Below are positions 14,739 to 22,047 of a stretch of 36,767 bases of DNA, piece after piece. This stretch comes from DASUAO01 sp046484625 (GTDB lineage: Bacteria; Actinomycetota; Acidimicrobiia; IMCC26256; PALSA-555). The position numbers were made by a program, and so were the translations under genes. The stretch covers positions 1-36,767 of the forward strand of contig JAWOIO010000058.1 of assembly GCA_046484625.1 (NCBI GenBank), read 5' to 3'. The first letter of the stretch is position 1. Every line of letters starts with the position of its first letter. The notes beneath the pieces are model-generated. The model worked only from the letters and a program-made list of their open reading frames with translations, searched no databases and was not told the origin of the DNA.

Positions 14739-15356
14739 ATGTTCACCGGCATCGTCGAGGAGCTCGGCGCCGTTCGGGCGATCACCCCGCGTGCCGACGG
14801 GGCTCGGATCGAGATTGCCTGCTCGACCGTGCTCGAGGCCACGCGCCCGGGCGACTCCATCGCCGTCGACGGGTGCTGTCTCACAGTCGTGGAGCTCGGC
14901 GAGGGCTGGTGGGCCGCCGACGCCCAGCCCGAGTCCCTCGACCGAACGACGCTCGGTCGACTCGTCGACGGCGCGCCCGTGAACCTGGAACGCCCGGTGC
15001 GTCTCTCCGACCGCCTCGGCGGCCATCTCGTGCAGGGCCACGTCGACGGGGTCGGGACGATCGTGAACCGAGCGCCCGAGGGCGACGGTTCGGTGCGTTT
15101 CCAGATCGTCCTCGACGCCGGCACGGGACGGTACGTCGTCGAGAAGGGGTCGATCACCCTCGATGGCGTCAGCCTCACGGTGACCGAGGTGACCGACGAT
15201 GCCGACGCCGGCGTCCGGATCGGGATCGCGGTGATCCCGCACACCTTGGAGGTCACGACCTTCGGCACTCGCGCGGTCGGCGATGACGTGAACGTCGAGG
15301 TCGATGTGCTCGCCAAGTACGTGGAGCGACTGTTCCCACCAAGGAGATCCAGCTGA
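14739..15356 (+). CDS. ribE: Riboflavin synthase, alpha chain
   Basis: This 205-residue enzyme converts two 6,7-dimethyl-8-ribityllumazine molecules into riboflavin and a pyrimidine. It shows the two internally repeated lumazine-binding barrels. It starts with the classic MFTGIVEELG. The first barrel has SIAVDGCCLTVVE, and the second begins at GGHLVQGHVDGVG and has GSITLDGVSLTV. The end, NVEVDVLAKYVERL, is the usual trimerisation helix region. ATG 14739 is 2 nt after the ribD stop. It is called ribC in some actinobacterial genomes. Its stop overlaps the ribBA ATG by one base. Confidence 0.96.
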   Translation: MFTGIVEELGAVRAITPRADGARIEIACSTVLEATRPGDSIAVDGCCLTVVELGEGWWAADAQPESLDRTTLGRLVDGAPVNLERPVRLSDRLGGHLVQGHVDGVGTIVNRAPEGDGSVRFQIVLDAGTGRYVVEKGSITLDGVSLTVTEVTDDADAGVRIGIAVIPHTLEVTTFGTRAVGDDVNVEVDVLAKYVERLFPPRRSS

Positions 15357-16573
15357 TGCCGTTCACCCACATCACGAACGCGATCGACGCGATCGGGCGC
15401 GGAGAGCTCGTGATCGTCGTCGACGACGCCGATCGCGAGAACGAGGGCGACCTGATCATGGCCGCCGACAAGGTGACGCCCGAGGCGATCGCGTTCATGA
15501 TCCGTCACACGAGCGGGGTCATCTGCCAGCCGCTCGAAGGCGCGCGCTGCGACGCGCTCCAGCTGCCCCTGATGGTCGCGCACAACACCGAGGTGCAGCG
15601 GACGGCGTTCACGGTGTCGGTCGACGCCACGGCGGGCACGACGACGGGCATCTCGGCCGCCGACCGTGCCACCACGGTCCACACACTGATCGACGGCGCG
15701 ACACGTCCCGACGACCTCGCCCGTCCCGGCCACATCTTCCCGCTGCGCTACCGAGAGGGCGGGGTCCTCAAGCGGGCCGGGCACACCGAGGCCGCGGTCG
15801 ACCTCGCTCGCCTCGCAGGGCGCACACCGTCGGGAGTGCTCGCCGAGGTCGTCAACGACGACGGGACCATGGCCCGCATGCCTGAGCTGGAGCGCTTCGC
15901 CGAGCAGCACGGGCTCCAGATGATCTCGATCGCGGACCTGATCCGCTATCGGCGCCACCAGGAGAAGCTGGTCCGACGCGTCTCGGAAGCCCGCATCCCG
16001 ACCCGCCACGGCGACTTCACGGCGTACGTCTTCGAGAGCATCCTCGACGGCGTCGAGCACCTCGCCTTCGTACGCGGCGAGATCGCCGGGAGCGAGAACA
16101 CCCTGGTACGCGTGCACTCCGAGTGCCTCACCGGCGACGTCTTCGGGTCGATGCGCTGCGACTGCGGCGGCCAGCTCGACTCCGCGCTGCAGCGCGTCGC
16201 GGACGAGGAGCGCGGCGTCGTCGTGTACCTGCGGGGCCACGAGGGCCGGGGGATCGGCCTGGGCCACAAGCTGCGCGCGTACACGCTCCAGGACGAGGGT
16301 CGAGACACGGTCGAGGCGAACGTGGAGCTGGGCTTCGCGGTCGACTCCCGCGAGTACGGCATCGGGTCGCAGATCCTCGTCGACCTCGGGGTGACGACGA
16401 TGCGCCTCATGACCAACAATCCGTCGAAGTACGGGGGGCTCGAGGGCTACGGTCTGGAGATCGTCGAGCGGGTGCCCCTGCACGTGGAGCCCAACGACGA
16501 GAACATCTCGTACCTGCGGGCGAAGCAGGCCAAGCTCGGGCACCTCCTCGACCTCGGCGAAGCCCAGGTCTGA
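15356..16573 (+). CDS. ribBA: Bifunctional 3,4-dihydroxy-2-butanone-4-phosphate synthase / GTP cyclohydrolase II
   Basis: This 405-residue fusion supplies both precursors of riboflavin. The N-terminal RibB domain (about 1-200) makes dihydroxybutanone phosphate from ribulose 5-phosphate, with DDADRENEGDLIMAA, TAFTVSVDA, TTGISAADRA and RPGHIFPLRYREGG. The C-terminal RibA domain opens GTP, with VRVHSECLTGDVFGSMRCDC holding the three zinc cysteines, then GRGIGLGHKLRAY and MTNNPSKYGGLEGYGL. Both halves look active. ATG 15356 overlaps the ribE stop (TGATG), with AAGGAG at 15341-15346. Length matches the family. RibB consumes the product side of rpe, encoded 3 kb upstream. Confidence 0.97.
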   Translation: MPFTHITNAIDAIGRGELVIVVDDADRENEGDLIMAADKVTPEAIAFMIRHTSGVICQPLEGARCDALQLPLMVAHNTEVQRTAFTVSVDATAGTTTGISAADRATTVHTLIDGATRPDDLARPGHIFPLRYREGGVLKRAGHTEAAVDLARLAGRTPSGVLAEVVNDDGTMARMPELERFAEQHGLQMISIADLIRYRRHQEKLVRRVSEARIPTRHGDFTAYVFESILDGVEHLAFVRGEIAGSENTLVRVHSECLTGDVFGSMRCDCGGQLDSALQRVADEERGVVVYLRGHEGRGIGLGHKLRAYTLQDEGRDTVEANVELGFAVDSREYGIGSQILVDLGVTTMRLMTNNPSKYGGLEGYGLEIVERVPLHVEPNDENISYLRAKQAKLGHLLDLGEAQV

Positions 16574-16648
16574 TGCACCCGAGCCAGAGGAAGCCGAGCA
16601 CGACGAACGCGAGCGGGACGACTCTCGGCGAACCGGAAGGAGCCGGTC

Positions 16649-17143
16649 ATGGGTGACTATGCGGCGCCGACGACCCGGCCCGACGCGAGTGACATGCGCA
16701 TCGCAATCGTCGCGGCGCGCTTCAACGACCACCTCACGCGGAGCCTCGTCGACGGCGCGCTCGCGACGCTCTCCGACCTGGGCCACCCGGCCGACCCCGC
16801 CGTGCACTGGGTTCCGGGGGCCTTCGAGATCCCGATCGCCGCGCAGCGCGCCGCCCGGACGGGCACCGTCGACGCAGTGATCTGTCTCGGCGCCGTCGTC
16901 CGTGGCGGCACGCCGCACTTCGAGTACGTCGCCGGGCCGTGTGCGGACGGCTGCGCACGCGTGGCCCTCGACACGGGTATCCCGGTGATCTTCGGTGTCC
17001 TCACGACCAACGACGAGCAGCAGGCGCTCGACCGCACCGGTGGGTGCGAGGGCAACAAGGGCGCGGAAGCCGCGGCGACCGCGGTCGAGACCGTCGACGT
17101 GCTCCGGCGGATCAGCGCCGGCGATTCGAACAGGGAAGACTGA
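16649..17143 (+). CDS. ribH: 6,7-dimethyl-8-ribityllumazine synthase
   Basis: This 164-residue enzyme condenses the RibA-pathway pyrimidine with dihydroxybutanone phosphate to give lumazine, and usually forms pentamers or 60-mer capsids. Motifs are ARFNDHLT (23-30), VPGAFEIP (55-62), GAVVRGGTPHFEYV with the catalytic-type His90, GVLTTNDEQQA and GGCEGNKG. ATG 16649 has a strong GGAAGGAG (16635-16642) with a 6-nt spacer; the first 13 residues are a variable extension. The 75-nt gap after ribBA shows no promoter or terminator. It completes a full GTP-to-riboflavin gene set under one riboswitch. Confidence 0.97.
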   Translation: MGDYAAPTTRPDASDMRIAIVAARFNDHLTRSLVDGALATLSDLGHPADPAVHWVPGAFEIPIAAQRAARTGTVDAVICLGAVVRGGTPHFEYVAGPCADGCARVALDTGIPVIFGVLTTNDEQQALDRTGGCEGNKGAEAAATAVETVDVLRRISAGDSNRED

Positions 17144-17147
17144 AGCC

Positions 17148-18023
17148 GTGCTGAGGATCGTGCTCCCCAAGGGCTCGCTCGAGCGGGCGACCCTCGCGTT
17201 GTTCGAGGACGCCGACCTCACGGTCACCCGGTCCTCGGACGTCGACTACCGGGCGTCGATCGACGACCCGCGGGTCGACGACGTGCGCATCCTCCGGCCC
17301 CAGGAGATCCCCCGCTACGTCGCCGACGGGCTCTTCGACGTCGGGATCACGGGCCGGGACTGGATCGAGGAGACCGGGGCCGCAGTGGAGGCCCTCGCCG
17401 AGCTCCACTACTCGAAGGCGACGGCCCGACCGATCCGGGTGGTCCTGGCCGTGGCGGGGGACTCACCGGCCCAGGGAGTTGCCGACCTCCCGGCGGGCGT
17501 GCGCGTCCACACCGAGTACCCGGAGCTCACCAAGCGGTACTTCGCCGAGCACGGTGTCGACGCCGACGTCCAGCTGTCCTACGGCGCGACCGAGGCGAAA
17601 ATCCCCGACATCGCGGACGCGGTCGTGGAGATCACCGAGACCGGGCGTGCGCTCCGCGCGGCCGGCCTCAGGATCCTGGAGACGATGCTCGTCTCGCACA
17701 CCGAGCTGATCGCGAACCCTGCTGCCGCCGCCGACCCCGACAAGCGGGCGGCGATGGAGCAGCTGCGGATCCTCCTCTCCGGAGCCCTCGAGGCGCGCGG
17801 CCGGGTGCTGCTCAAGCTGAACGTCGACGCCGCGAACCGCGACGCGGTCATCGGGCTCCTGCCGGCGCTGCGGTCGCCGACGGTGTCCGAGCTGTTCGGC
17901 GAGGACGGGTTCGCGGTGGAGACGGTCGTCGCGAAGAGCGAGATCAACGTGCTCATCCCGGCCCTCAAGGACCTCGGCGCGACCGGGATCATCGAGCTCC
18001 CGATCGCCAAGATCGTCCACTGA
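17148..18023 (+). CDS. hisG: ATP phosphoribosyltransferase, long form
   Basis: This 291-residue enzyme joins ATP and PRPP in the first step of histidine synthesis. The N-terminus LRIVLPKGSLE, then DVGITGRDWIEE, SYGATEAKIPDIADAVVEI with TETGRALRAAGLRI, and a C-terminal regulatory domain (about 215-291, ending in DLGATGIIELPIAKIVH) identify the long, HisZ-independent form that is feedback-inhibited by histidine. GTG 17148 is only 4 nt after the ribH stop. It therefore seems to be read with the riboflavin genes and to fall under the FMN riboswitch unless it has an internal promoter. No other his gene is nearby. Confidence 0.96.
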   Translation: MLRIVLPKGSLERATLALFEDADLTVTRSSDVDYRASIDDPRVDDVRILRPQEIPRYVADGLFDVGITGRDWIEETGAAVEALAELHYSKATARPIRVVLAVAGDSPAQGVADLPAGVRVHTEYPELTKRYFAEHGVDADVQLSYGATEAKIPDIADAVVEITETGRALRAAGLRILETMLVSHTELIANPAAAADPDKRAAMEQLRILLSGALEARGRVLLKLNVDAANRDAVIGLLPALRSPTVSELFGEDGFAVETVVAKSEINVLIPALKDLGATGIIELPIAKIVH

Positions 18024-18250
18024 TGCTCGCCGTCGTGATCGCCGGCACGCGCTTCGGGGAGGTCCTCGCGTTCGACGAGGCCCGAGGGATCGGATCGGTC
18101 CGCGGCGACGACGGTGCCACGGTCGGGTTCCACTGCACCCAGATCGCCGACGGCTCGCGGAGGATCCCGGTCGGGGCCCGGGTCCGGTACGACCTCGCCG
18201 CCAGCCCCCTCGGCGTCTGGGAGGCAACCCGTCTGGACCAGGTCGCCTGA
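18023..18250 (+). CDS. Small divergent cold-shock-domain-like protein
   Basis: This 75-residue protein resembles a cold-shock beta-barrel: FGEVLAFDEARGIGSVRGDDG, then VGFHCTQIADGSR, then IPVGARVRYDL. Compared with CspA, the RNP1-like segment (KGFGFI) reads RGIGSV and the RNP2-like segment (VFVHF) reads VGFHC, so most of the aromatic nucleic-acid-stacking residues are missing. A single-stranded RNA-binding role is therefore only a guess. ATG 18023 overlaps the hisG stop by one base (TGATG), which argues it is real and coupled to hisG. It ends 4 nt from the convergent DUF1844 gene. Confidence 0.75.
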   Translation: MLAVVIAGTRFGEVLAFDEARGIGSVRGDDGATVGFHCTQIADGSRRIPVGARVRYDLAASPLGVWEATRLDQVA

Positions 18251-18254
18251 GGCG

Positions 18255-18686
18255 CTACTCGGTCGTCGCCCCCGGCCCCGATCCCCCTCCGGACCCCGCT
18301 CCAGATCGGGAGACCTGTACGAAGGCGAGGCGGAGCTGGGAGAGCGCCTCCTGGAGCGGCTCCGCGTTGTCGGCGAGGCGCGCCCCGAGCCCGTCGACCA
18401 TGGCGCCCATCGCGTCGATCGCGAGGGAGGCTTCCTCGAGGTTCGGGCTGGCGCCCTCCTCGGGGGTGAGGTGCAGGACGGCGAGCTGCCACAGGCCGAT
18501 CGCGTGGTTCGCCACGAGGTCGACGACCGGCGTCGACGCCAGCTCGGCCCGCACCCGTCGCATCTCCTCGGCCACCTGGGCCTCGGTCATCTCGTCGCCC
18601 GCCCCCGATGCATCGGGGCTCGCCGGTGCCGTGGCCTCGGTGATCGGACGCGGCTCGCCGCCGGAAGGTGTCCACAGGGTGCTCAC
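18255..18686 (-). CDS. DUF1844 family protein
   Basis: This 143-residue protein is the only minus-strand gene in the window. The N-terminal 60 residues are low in complexity (Pro, Ala, Thr, Glu). The conserved part, about residues 65-130, is helical: VVDLVANHAIGLWQLAVLHL, then an acidic loop, then SLAIDAMGAMVDGLGARLAD and LSQLRLAFVQVSR. This follows the DUF1844 pattern, whose function is unknown. The tail is Gly/Ser-rich. GTG 18686 is chosen because GAGG lies 8 nt upstream on the minus strand; the frame stays open far upstream as an infC shadow. It is convergent with the cold-shock-like gene and divergent from infC, sharing their 246-nt intergenic region. Confidence 0.8.
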   Translation of the reverse strand: MSTLWTPSGGEPRPITEATAPASPDASGAGDEMTEAQVAEEMRRVRAELASTPVVDLVANHAIGLWQLAVLHLTPEEGASPNLEEASLAIDAMGAMVDGLGARLADNAEPLQEALSQLRLAFVQVSRSGAGSGGGSGPGATTE

Positions 18687-18688
18687 GC

Positions 18689-18697
18689 TGGTAACCT
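18689..18697 (+). promoter_or_regulatory. Putative extended -10 promoter of the infC operon
   Basis: TGGTAACCT reads as TGN followed by TAACCT, an extended -10 element. Transcription would begin near 18704 and give a leader of about 230 nt before infC. No good -35 is seen. The site is 3 nt from the start codon of the divergent DUF1844 gene, so the two could interfere. Confidence 0.45.
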
Positions 18698-18749
18698 CGC
18701 CCTTCGACAATCGATGTGGGAAGTGGGGCCTCCGGCCGTGCCCGTGCGG

Positions 18750-18903
18750 CAGGACCGGCGAGCCCCCACCCGGCCGGTCCTCGGCTCCTGCGGGAGCCGA
18801 GTGTCGTGACCGGGTCCGTCCAACGAGCATGGCACCGGTTCGCCGGTGTCGATCGATGGCGGGCGTTCCTGCGTCCGCCATCTTCGCGTCCGGGTCCGCC
18901 CGG
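18750..18903 (+). promoter_or_regulatory. Structured 5' leader of infC with five hairpins
   Basis: Five consecutive hairpins can be drawn: 18752-18780 (8-bp stem GGACCGGC), 18780-18801 (9-bp stem CTCGGCTCC, tetraloop TGCG), 18831-18850 (stem GGCACCGG with a TTCG loop), 18855-18882 (8-bp stem GATGGCGG) and 18890-18903 (5-bp stem CCGGG). The first two share base 18780, so they may compete at their junction. None is followed by a T-run. Leaders of infC-rpmI-rplT operons are sites of control by ribosomal protein L20 or IF3 in other bacteria; which applies here cannot be told from sequence. Confidence 0.6.
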
Positions 18904-18932
18904 TGCGAACCCGCCGAGACCGAGGTGTACTG

Positions 18933-19577
18933 ATCGCCACCGACGAACCAAGGATCAATGACCGGATCCGGGCCCGCGAGGTCCGTCTGATCGACGAGAA
19001 CGGGGGCCAGATGGGGGTGACCCCACTCCCCGAAGCCCTGGCCGCCGCCCGGGACCGTGACCTCGACCTCGTCGAGGTGGCACCCGATGCAACGCCACCC
19101 GTCTGCCGCATCATGGACTTCCGGCGTCACCAGTACGAGGAGCAGCAGCGGCGCAAGGAGTCCCGTCGCAAGGCCACCCAGGTCGTGATCAAGGAGATGA
19201 AGTTCCGTCCCAAGATCGACATCCACGACTACACGACCAAGATGCGCCACGTGGAGCGGTTCCTGGCAGAAGGGAACAAGGTCAAGCTCACGATCATGTT
19301 CCGGGGCCGCGAGATGGCGCACCCCGAGCTCGGCCTCCGCATCCTCGAGCGCATCGCGGACGAGGTCGGCGAGATCGCCATCGTGGAGTCCGCACCCCGC
19401 CAGGACGGACGCAACATGACCATGGTCCTGCACCCGCTCAAGAAGGACGGACGCAAGCCGAAGGCGAAGCCCGCGGCGCATGCGACTCCCGACCCCGCAC
19501 CCGCGGCGGCCGGCCCCGCAGCAACCCCGACCCCTACCTCCCCGCCTGCGGGCGGGGGAGCGACCGGAGCCCCCTGA
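18933..19577 (+). CDS. infC: Translation initiation factor IF-3, ATC start
   Basis: This 214-residue factor keeps 30S subunits free and checks start codons and initiator tRNA. The N-domain has EPRINDRIRAREVRLI, the C-domain VIKEMKFRPKIDIHDYTTK, KVKLTIMFRGREMAHPELG and QDGRNMTMVL. A Pro/Ala-rich tail of about 40 residues follows. The frame has no ATG, GTG or TTG close to the conserved start. ATC 18933 is chosen because GAGGTG (18922-18927) lies 5 nt upstream and the protein then begins exactly where the family does. Rare ATT/ATC starts are well known for infC and let IF3 repress its own synthesis. GTG 18846 upstream would cut through the hairpin leader and add unrelated residues. The stop overlaps the rpmI ATG. 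Confidence 0.94.
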   Translation: MATDEPRINDRIRAREVRLIDENGGQMGVTPLPEALAAARDRDLDLVEVAPDATPPVCRIMDFRRHQYEEQQRRKESRRKATQVVIKEMKFRPKIDIHDYTTKMRHVERFLAEGNKVKLTIMFRGREMAHPELGLRILERIADEVGEIAIVESAPRQDGRNMTMVLHPLKKDGRKPKAKPAAHATPDPAPAAAGPAATPTPTSPPAGGGATGAP

Positions 19578-19774
19578 TGCCGAAGATGAAGACGCACCGC
19601 GGAGCCGCCAAGCGGTTCAAGGTCACCGGGACCGGGAAGATCCGGCGCCGCAAGCAGAACCGCTCGCACCTGCTCGAGAAGAAGTCGAGCACCCGCACCA
19701 GGCGGCTCGCCCGTCCGGCCGCCGTCGAAGGCGGAGACAAGAAGCGCGTCGAGCGCCTGCTCGGCCGCGCCTGA
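19577..19774 (+). CDS. rpmI: 50S ribosomal protein L35
   Basis: This 65-residue, strongly basic protein has the typical L35 start MPKMKTHRGAAKRFKVTGTG, followed by KIRRRKQNRSHLLEKKS and an Arg/Lys-rich end. It is part of the large ribosomal subunit. ATG 19577 overlaps the infC stop by one base (TGATG). The infC-rpmI-rplT order is almost universal in bacteria. Confidence 0.97.
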   Translation: MPKMKTHRGAAKRFKVTGTGKIRRRKQNRSHLLEKKSSTRTRRLARPAAVEGGDKKRVERLLGRA

Positions 19775-19844
19775 GCCGTCTCACCATCACACCGACGCCC
19801 GGCCCATCCAGACCGAGCGCACCCCAGACCAGGAGCACACCGTC

Positions 19845-20207
19845 ATGGCACGCGTGAAGCGTTCCGTCCATTCGAAGAAGCGACGCCGCGCCGTCCTCGA
19901 GGCAGCCGAGGGCTACTCCGGTTCGCGGAGTCGGCACATCCGCAAGGCGACCGAGCAGGTCATGCACTCGGGTCGCTACGCCTACCGCGACCGCCGGGCG
20001 CGCAAGGGCGAGTTCCGTCGGCTCTGGATCGTCCGGATCAACGCGGCCTGCCGCAACCACGGCATCTCGTACTCGCGGTTCGTGGCCGGCTTGAAGCGGG
20101 CCGAGATCGACGTCGACCGCAAGATCCTGGCCGACCTCGCGGTGCGCGACGACGCGGCCTTCGGGGCGCTCGTCGAGGCCGCGCGGGGAGCGCTCGAAGC
20201 CGCTTGA
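19845..20207 (+). CDS. rplT: 50S ribosomal protein L20
   Basis: This 120-residue basic protein needed for early 50S assembly has MARVKRSVHSKKRRR, EGYSGSRSRHIRKA, YRDRRARKGEFRRLWI, RINAACRNHGISYSRF and DRKILADLAVRD, all characteristic of L20. ATG 19845 has AGGAG (19831-19835) 9 nt upstream. In several bacteria L20 binds its own mRNA leader to repress the operon, which makes it a candidate ligand for the leader upstream of infC. The 70-nt gap after rpmI shows no signal. The stop overlaps the next gene's TTG. Confidence 0.97.
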   Translation: MARVKRSVHSKKRRRAVLEAAEGYSGSRSRHIRKATEQVMHSGRYAYRDRRARKGEFRRLWIVRINAACRNHGISYSRFVAGLKRAEIDVDRKILADLAVRDDAAFGALVEAARGALEAA

Positions 20208-21010
20208 GCGAATCGCTCGGTCCTCGACATGGCGAGGTCCAACGACTTCGCGCGCTGCTCCGCGATCGAGGCACCCGCGACGACGAGGGCGTCATGGGTC
20301 TCGAGGGACCGCGCGTCATCGGCGCCGCCCTCGATCGTGGCGCCGCGATCGACGCCATCTACGTGGGTGCCGGTTCGATGCGCGCGTTCGCGCCGCTCGT
20401 GCAGCGAGCCGTCGCCACCGGCGCCCGGGTCGCCGAGCTCAAGGAAGGCGTGCTGGAGAAGCTCGGTACCACGCGGACACCCCAACCTGTGCTGGCGGTC
20501 GTCGATCGCCCCCGGTGGTCCCTCGACGACCTCGGCGCGGACGGGACGGTGCTCGTCCTGGTCGACGTCGCCGATCCCGGCAACGTCGGGACCATCATCC
20601 GCAGTGCGGAGGCCGCCGGCCTCGTCGGGGTCGTCGTGTGCGGCAGCTCGGTCGACGTGTCCAACCCGAAGGTCGTACGGTCGTCCGCCGGCGCCGTCTT
20701 CGGCGTCGCGACCGTGGAGACCGACGACGCGATGGTGACGCTCGAACAGCTCGGCCGGACGGGACGACGCCGGTTCGCGACGCGCGCCGAGGGCGGTACG
20801 TCGCTCGATCGCGCCGACCTCTCGGATGCATGCGCGATCGTGCTCGGGAACGAGGCCCACGGGCTGAGCGCCGACCTCGACGCCGTCATCGACGGTTGGG
20901 TCACGATCGAGCTCGCGCCCCCCGCCGAGTCGTTGAACGTGGCGATGGCCGCCAGCATCGTGGCCTTCGAGGTGGCCCGCCAACGTCGCGCGGCGGAGAC
21001 GTCGTCATGA
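20204..21010 (+). CDS. TrmH/SpoU-family rRNA 2'-O-methyltransferase
   Basis: This 268-residue SPOUT enzyme probably methylates the 2'-hydroxyl of a 23S rRNA nucleotide with S-adenosylmethionine. An N-terminal substrate-binding domain (about 1-95) is followed by the trefoil-knot domain with VDVADPGNVGTIIRSAEAAG (motif 1), IVLGNEAHGLS (motif 2) and LNVAMAASIVAFE (motif 3). The actinobacterial counterpart at this place is often annotated tsnR-like, but the exact target base cannot be assigned here. The start is TTG 20204, overlapping the rplT stop (TTGA); the next in-frame ATG (20294) would remove part of the substrate domain. Its stop overlaps the pheS ATG. Confidence 0.92.
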   Translation: MSESLGPRHGEVQRLRALLRDRGTRDDEGVMGLEGPRVIGAALDRGAAIDAIYVGAGSMRAFAPLVQRAVATGARVAELKEGVLEKLGTTRTPQPVLAVVDRPRWSLDDLGADGTVLVLVDVADPGNVGTIIRSAEAAGLVGVVVCGSSVDVSNPKVVRSSAGAVFGVATVETDDAMVTLEQLGRTGRRRFATRAEGGTSLDRADLSDACAIVLGNEAHGLSADLDAVIDGWVTIELAPPAESLNVAMAASIVAFEVARQRRAAETSS

Positions 21011-22047
21011 GCCTGGCGAGCCTCAGCGAGGGCCTGGACGCCGCGCTCGCGCGCGCGCGCGCTGAGATCCCCGAGGCCTCGGACCTCGACGAGGTCGCGT
21101 CGCTCGAACGGGACCTGATGGGGAAGCGATCCCCGAGCGCGGCTGCCAAGGAGTCGATCAAGGACCTGGAGCCTGGGGAGCGCCCCGAAGCAGGCCGCCT
21201 CCTCGGCGCGTACTCGAAGGCCGTCGCCGCGTTGCTCGCGGGCCGGCGCGCGGAGCTCGCGGCGGCCGAGTCGCTCGGCGGACCGCTCCTCGACCTGACC
21301 CTCGGCGGCCACGGTCGTCGGCGCGGGCACCTCCACCTCGTCACCCAGGTCCGGCGCGAGTTGGAGGACATCTTCGTCGGCCTCGGCTACCACGTTGCCG
21401 AGGGCCCCGAGGTCGAGGACGACTGGCACAACTTCGAGGCGCTCAACATCCCGCCGGCCCATCCGGCCCGCTCGATGCAGGACACGCTCTATGTGCGGCT
21501 CGGGGGCGAGGAGCAGGTGATGCTCCGGACCCACACGTCGCCGGTGCAGATCCGCACGCTGGAGGGTCAGGAGCCGCCGATCTACGTGATCGCGCCGGGG
21601 CGCACCTACCGCAACGAGACGCTCGATGCCCGCCACTCGCCGGTCTTCCACCAGATGGAGGGCTTCGCCGTCGACCGTGGGCTCACCATGGCCGACCTGT
21701 TCGGCACCATCGAGGCGTTCGCACAGCGGCTGTTCGACGACGACTCGGTGCGTACCCGCTTCCGGTCCGACTTCTTCCCGTACACCGAGCCCTCGGCCGA
21801 GCTTGCCGTGAGCTGCGTGTTCTGCCACGGCGACGGTTGTCGGGTGTGCTCGCACACCGGATGGATCGAGCTCGGGGGCTGCGGGATGGTGGACCCCAAC
21901 GTGTTCGAGGCCGTGGGCGTCGACCCCGAGGTATGGCAGGGCTTCGCGTTCGGATTCGGGCTGGAGCGGATCGCGATGATCCGGCACGGCATCGACGAGA
22001 TCCGCGCGTTCTTCGACAACGACGTCCGCTTCCTGGAGCAGTTCTGA
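21007..22047 (+). CDS. pheS: Phenylalanyl-tRNA synthetase alpha subunit
   Basis: This 346-residue subunit carries the class II catalytic core of the alpha2-beta2 enzyme that charges tRNA(Phe). An N-terminal coiled coil (about 1-95) contacts tRNA. Then come HLHLVTQVRRELEDIF, GPEVEDDWHNFEALNIP, RTHTSPVQIRTL, motif 2 (APGRTYRNE, HSPVFHQMEGF), and motif 3 (FAFGFGLERIAMIRHGI). A Cys-rich CVFCHGDGCRVCSHTGW segment (about 272-288) is typical of bacterial PheS. ATG 21007 overlaps the preceding stop (ATGA), with GGAG at 20995-20998. An alternating CG tract of 15 nt (21048-21062) lies in the coiled-coil part. Confidence 0.97.
   Translation: MSLASLSEGLDAALARARAEIPEASDLDEVASLERDLMGKRSPSAAAKESIKDLEPGERPEAGRLLGAYSKAVAALLAGRRAELAAAESLGGPLLDLTLGGHGRRRGHLHLVTQVRRELEDIFVGLGYHVAEGPEVEDDWHNFEALNIPPAHPARSMQDTLYVRLGGEEQVMLRTHTSPVQIRTLEGQEPPIYVIAPGRTYRNETLDARHSPVFHQMEGFAVDRGLTMADLFGTIEAFAQRLFDDDSVRTRFRSDFFPYTEPSAELAVSCVFCHGDGCRVCSHTGWIELGGCGMVDPNVFEAVGVDPEVWQGFAFGFGLERIAMIRHGIDEIRAFFDNDVRFLEQF

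Noticed and set aside
14357..17227. 956-codon open frame on the minus strand
   Set aside because: It is a shadow of ribD-ribE-ribBA-ribH with shuffled low-complexity composition, while the plus strand has complete enzymes with intact active sites.
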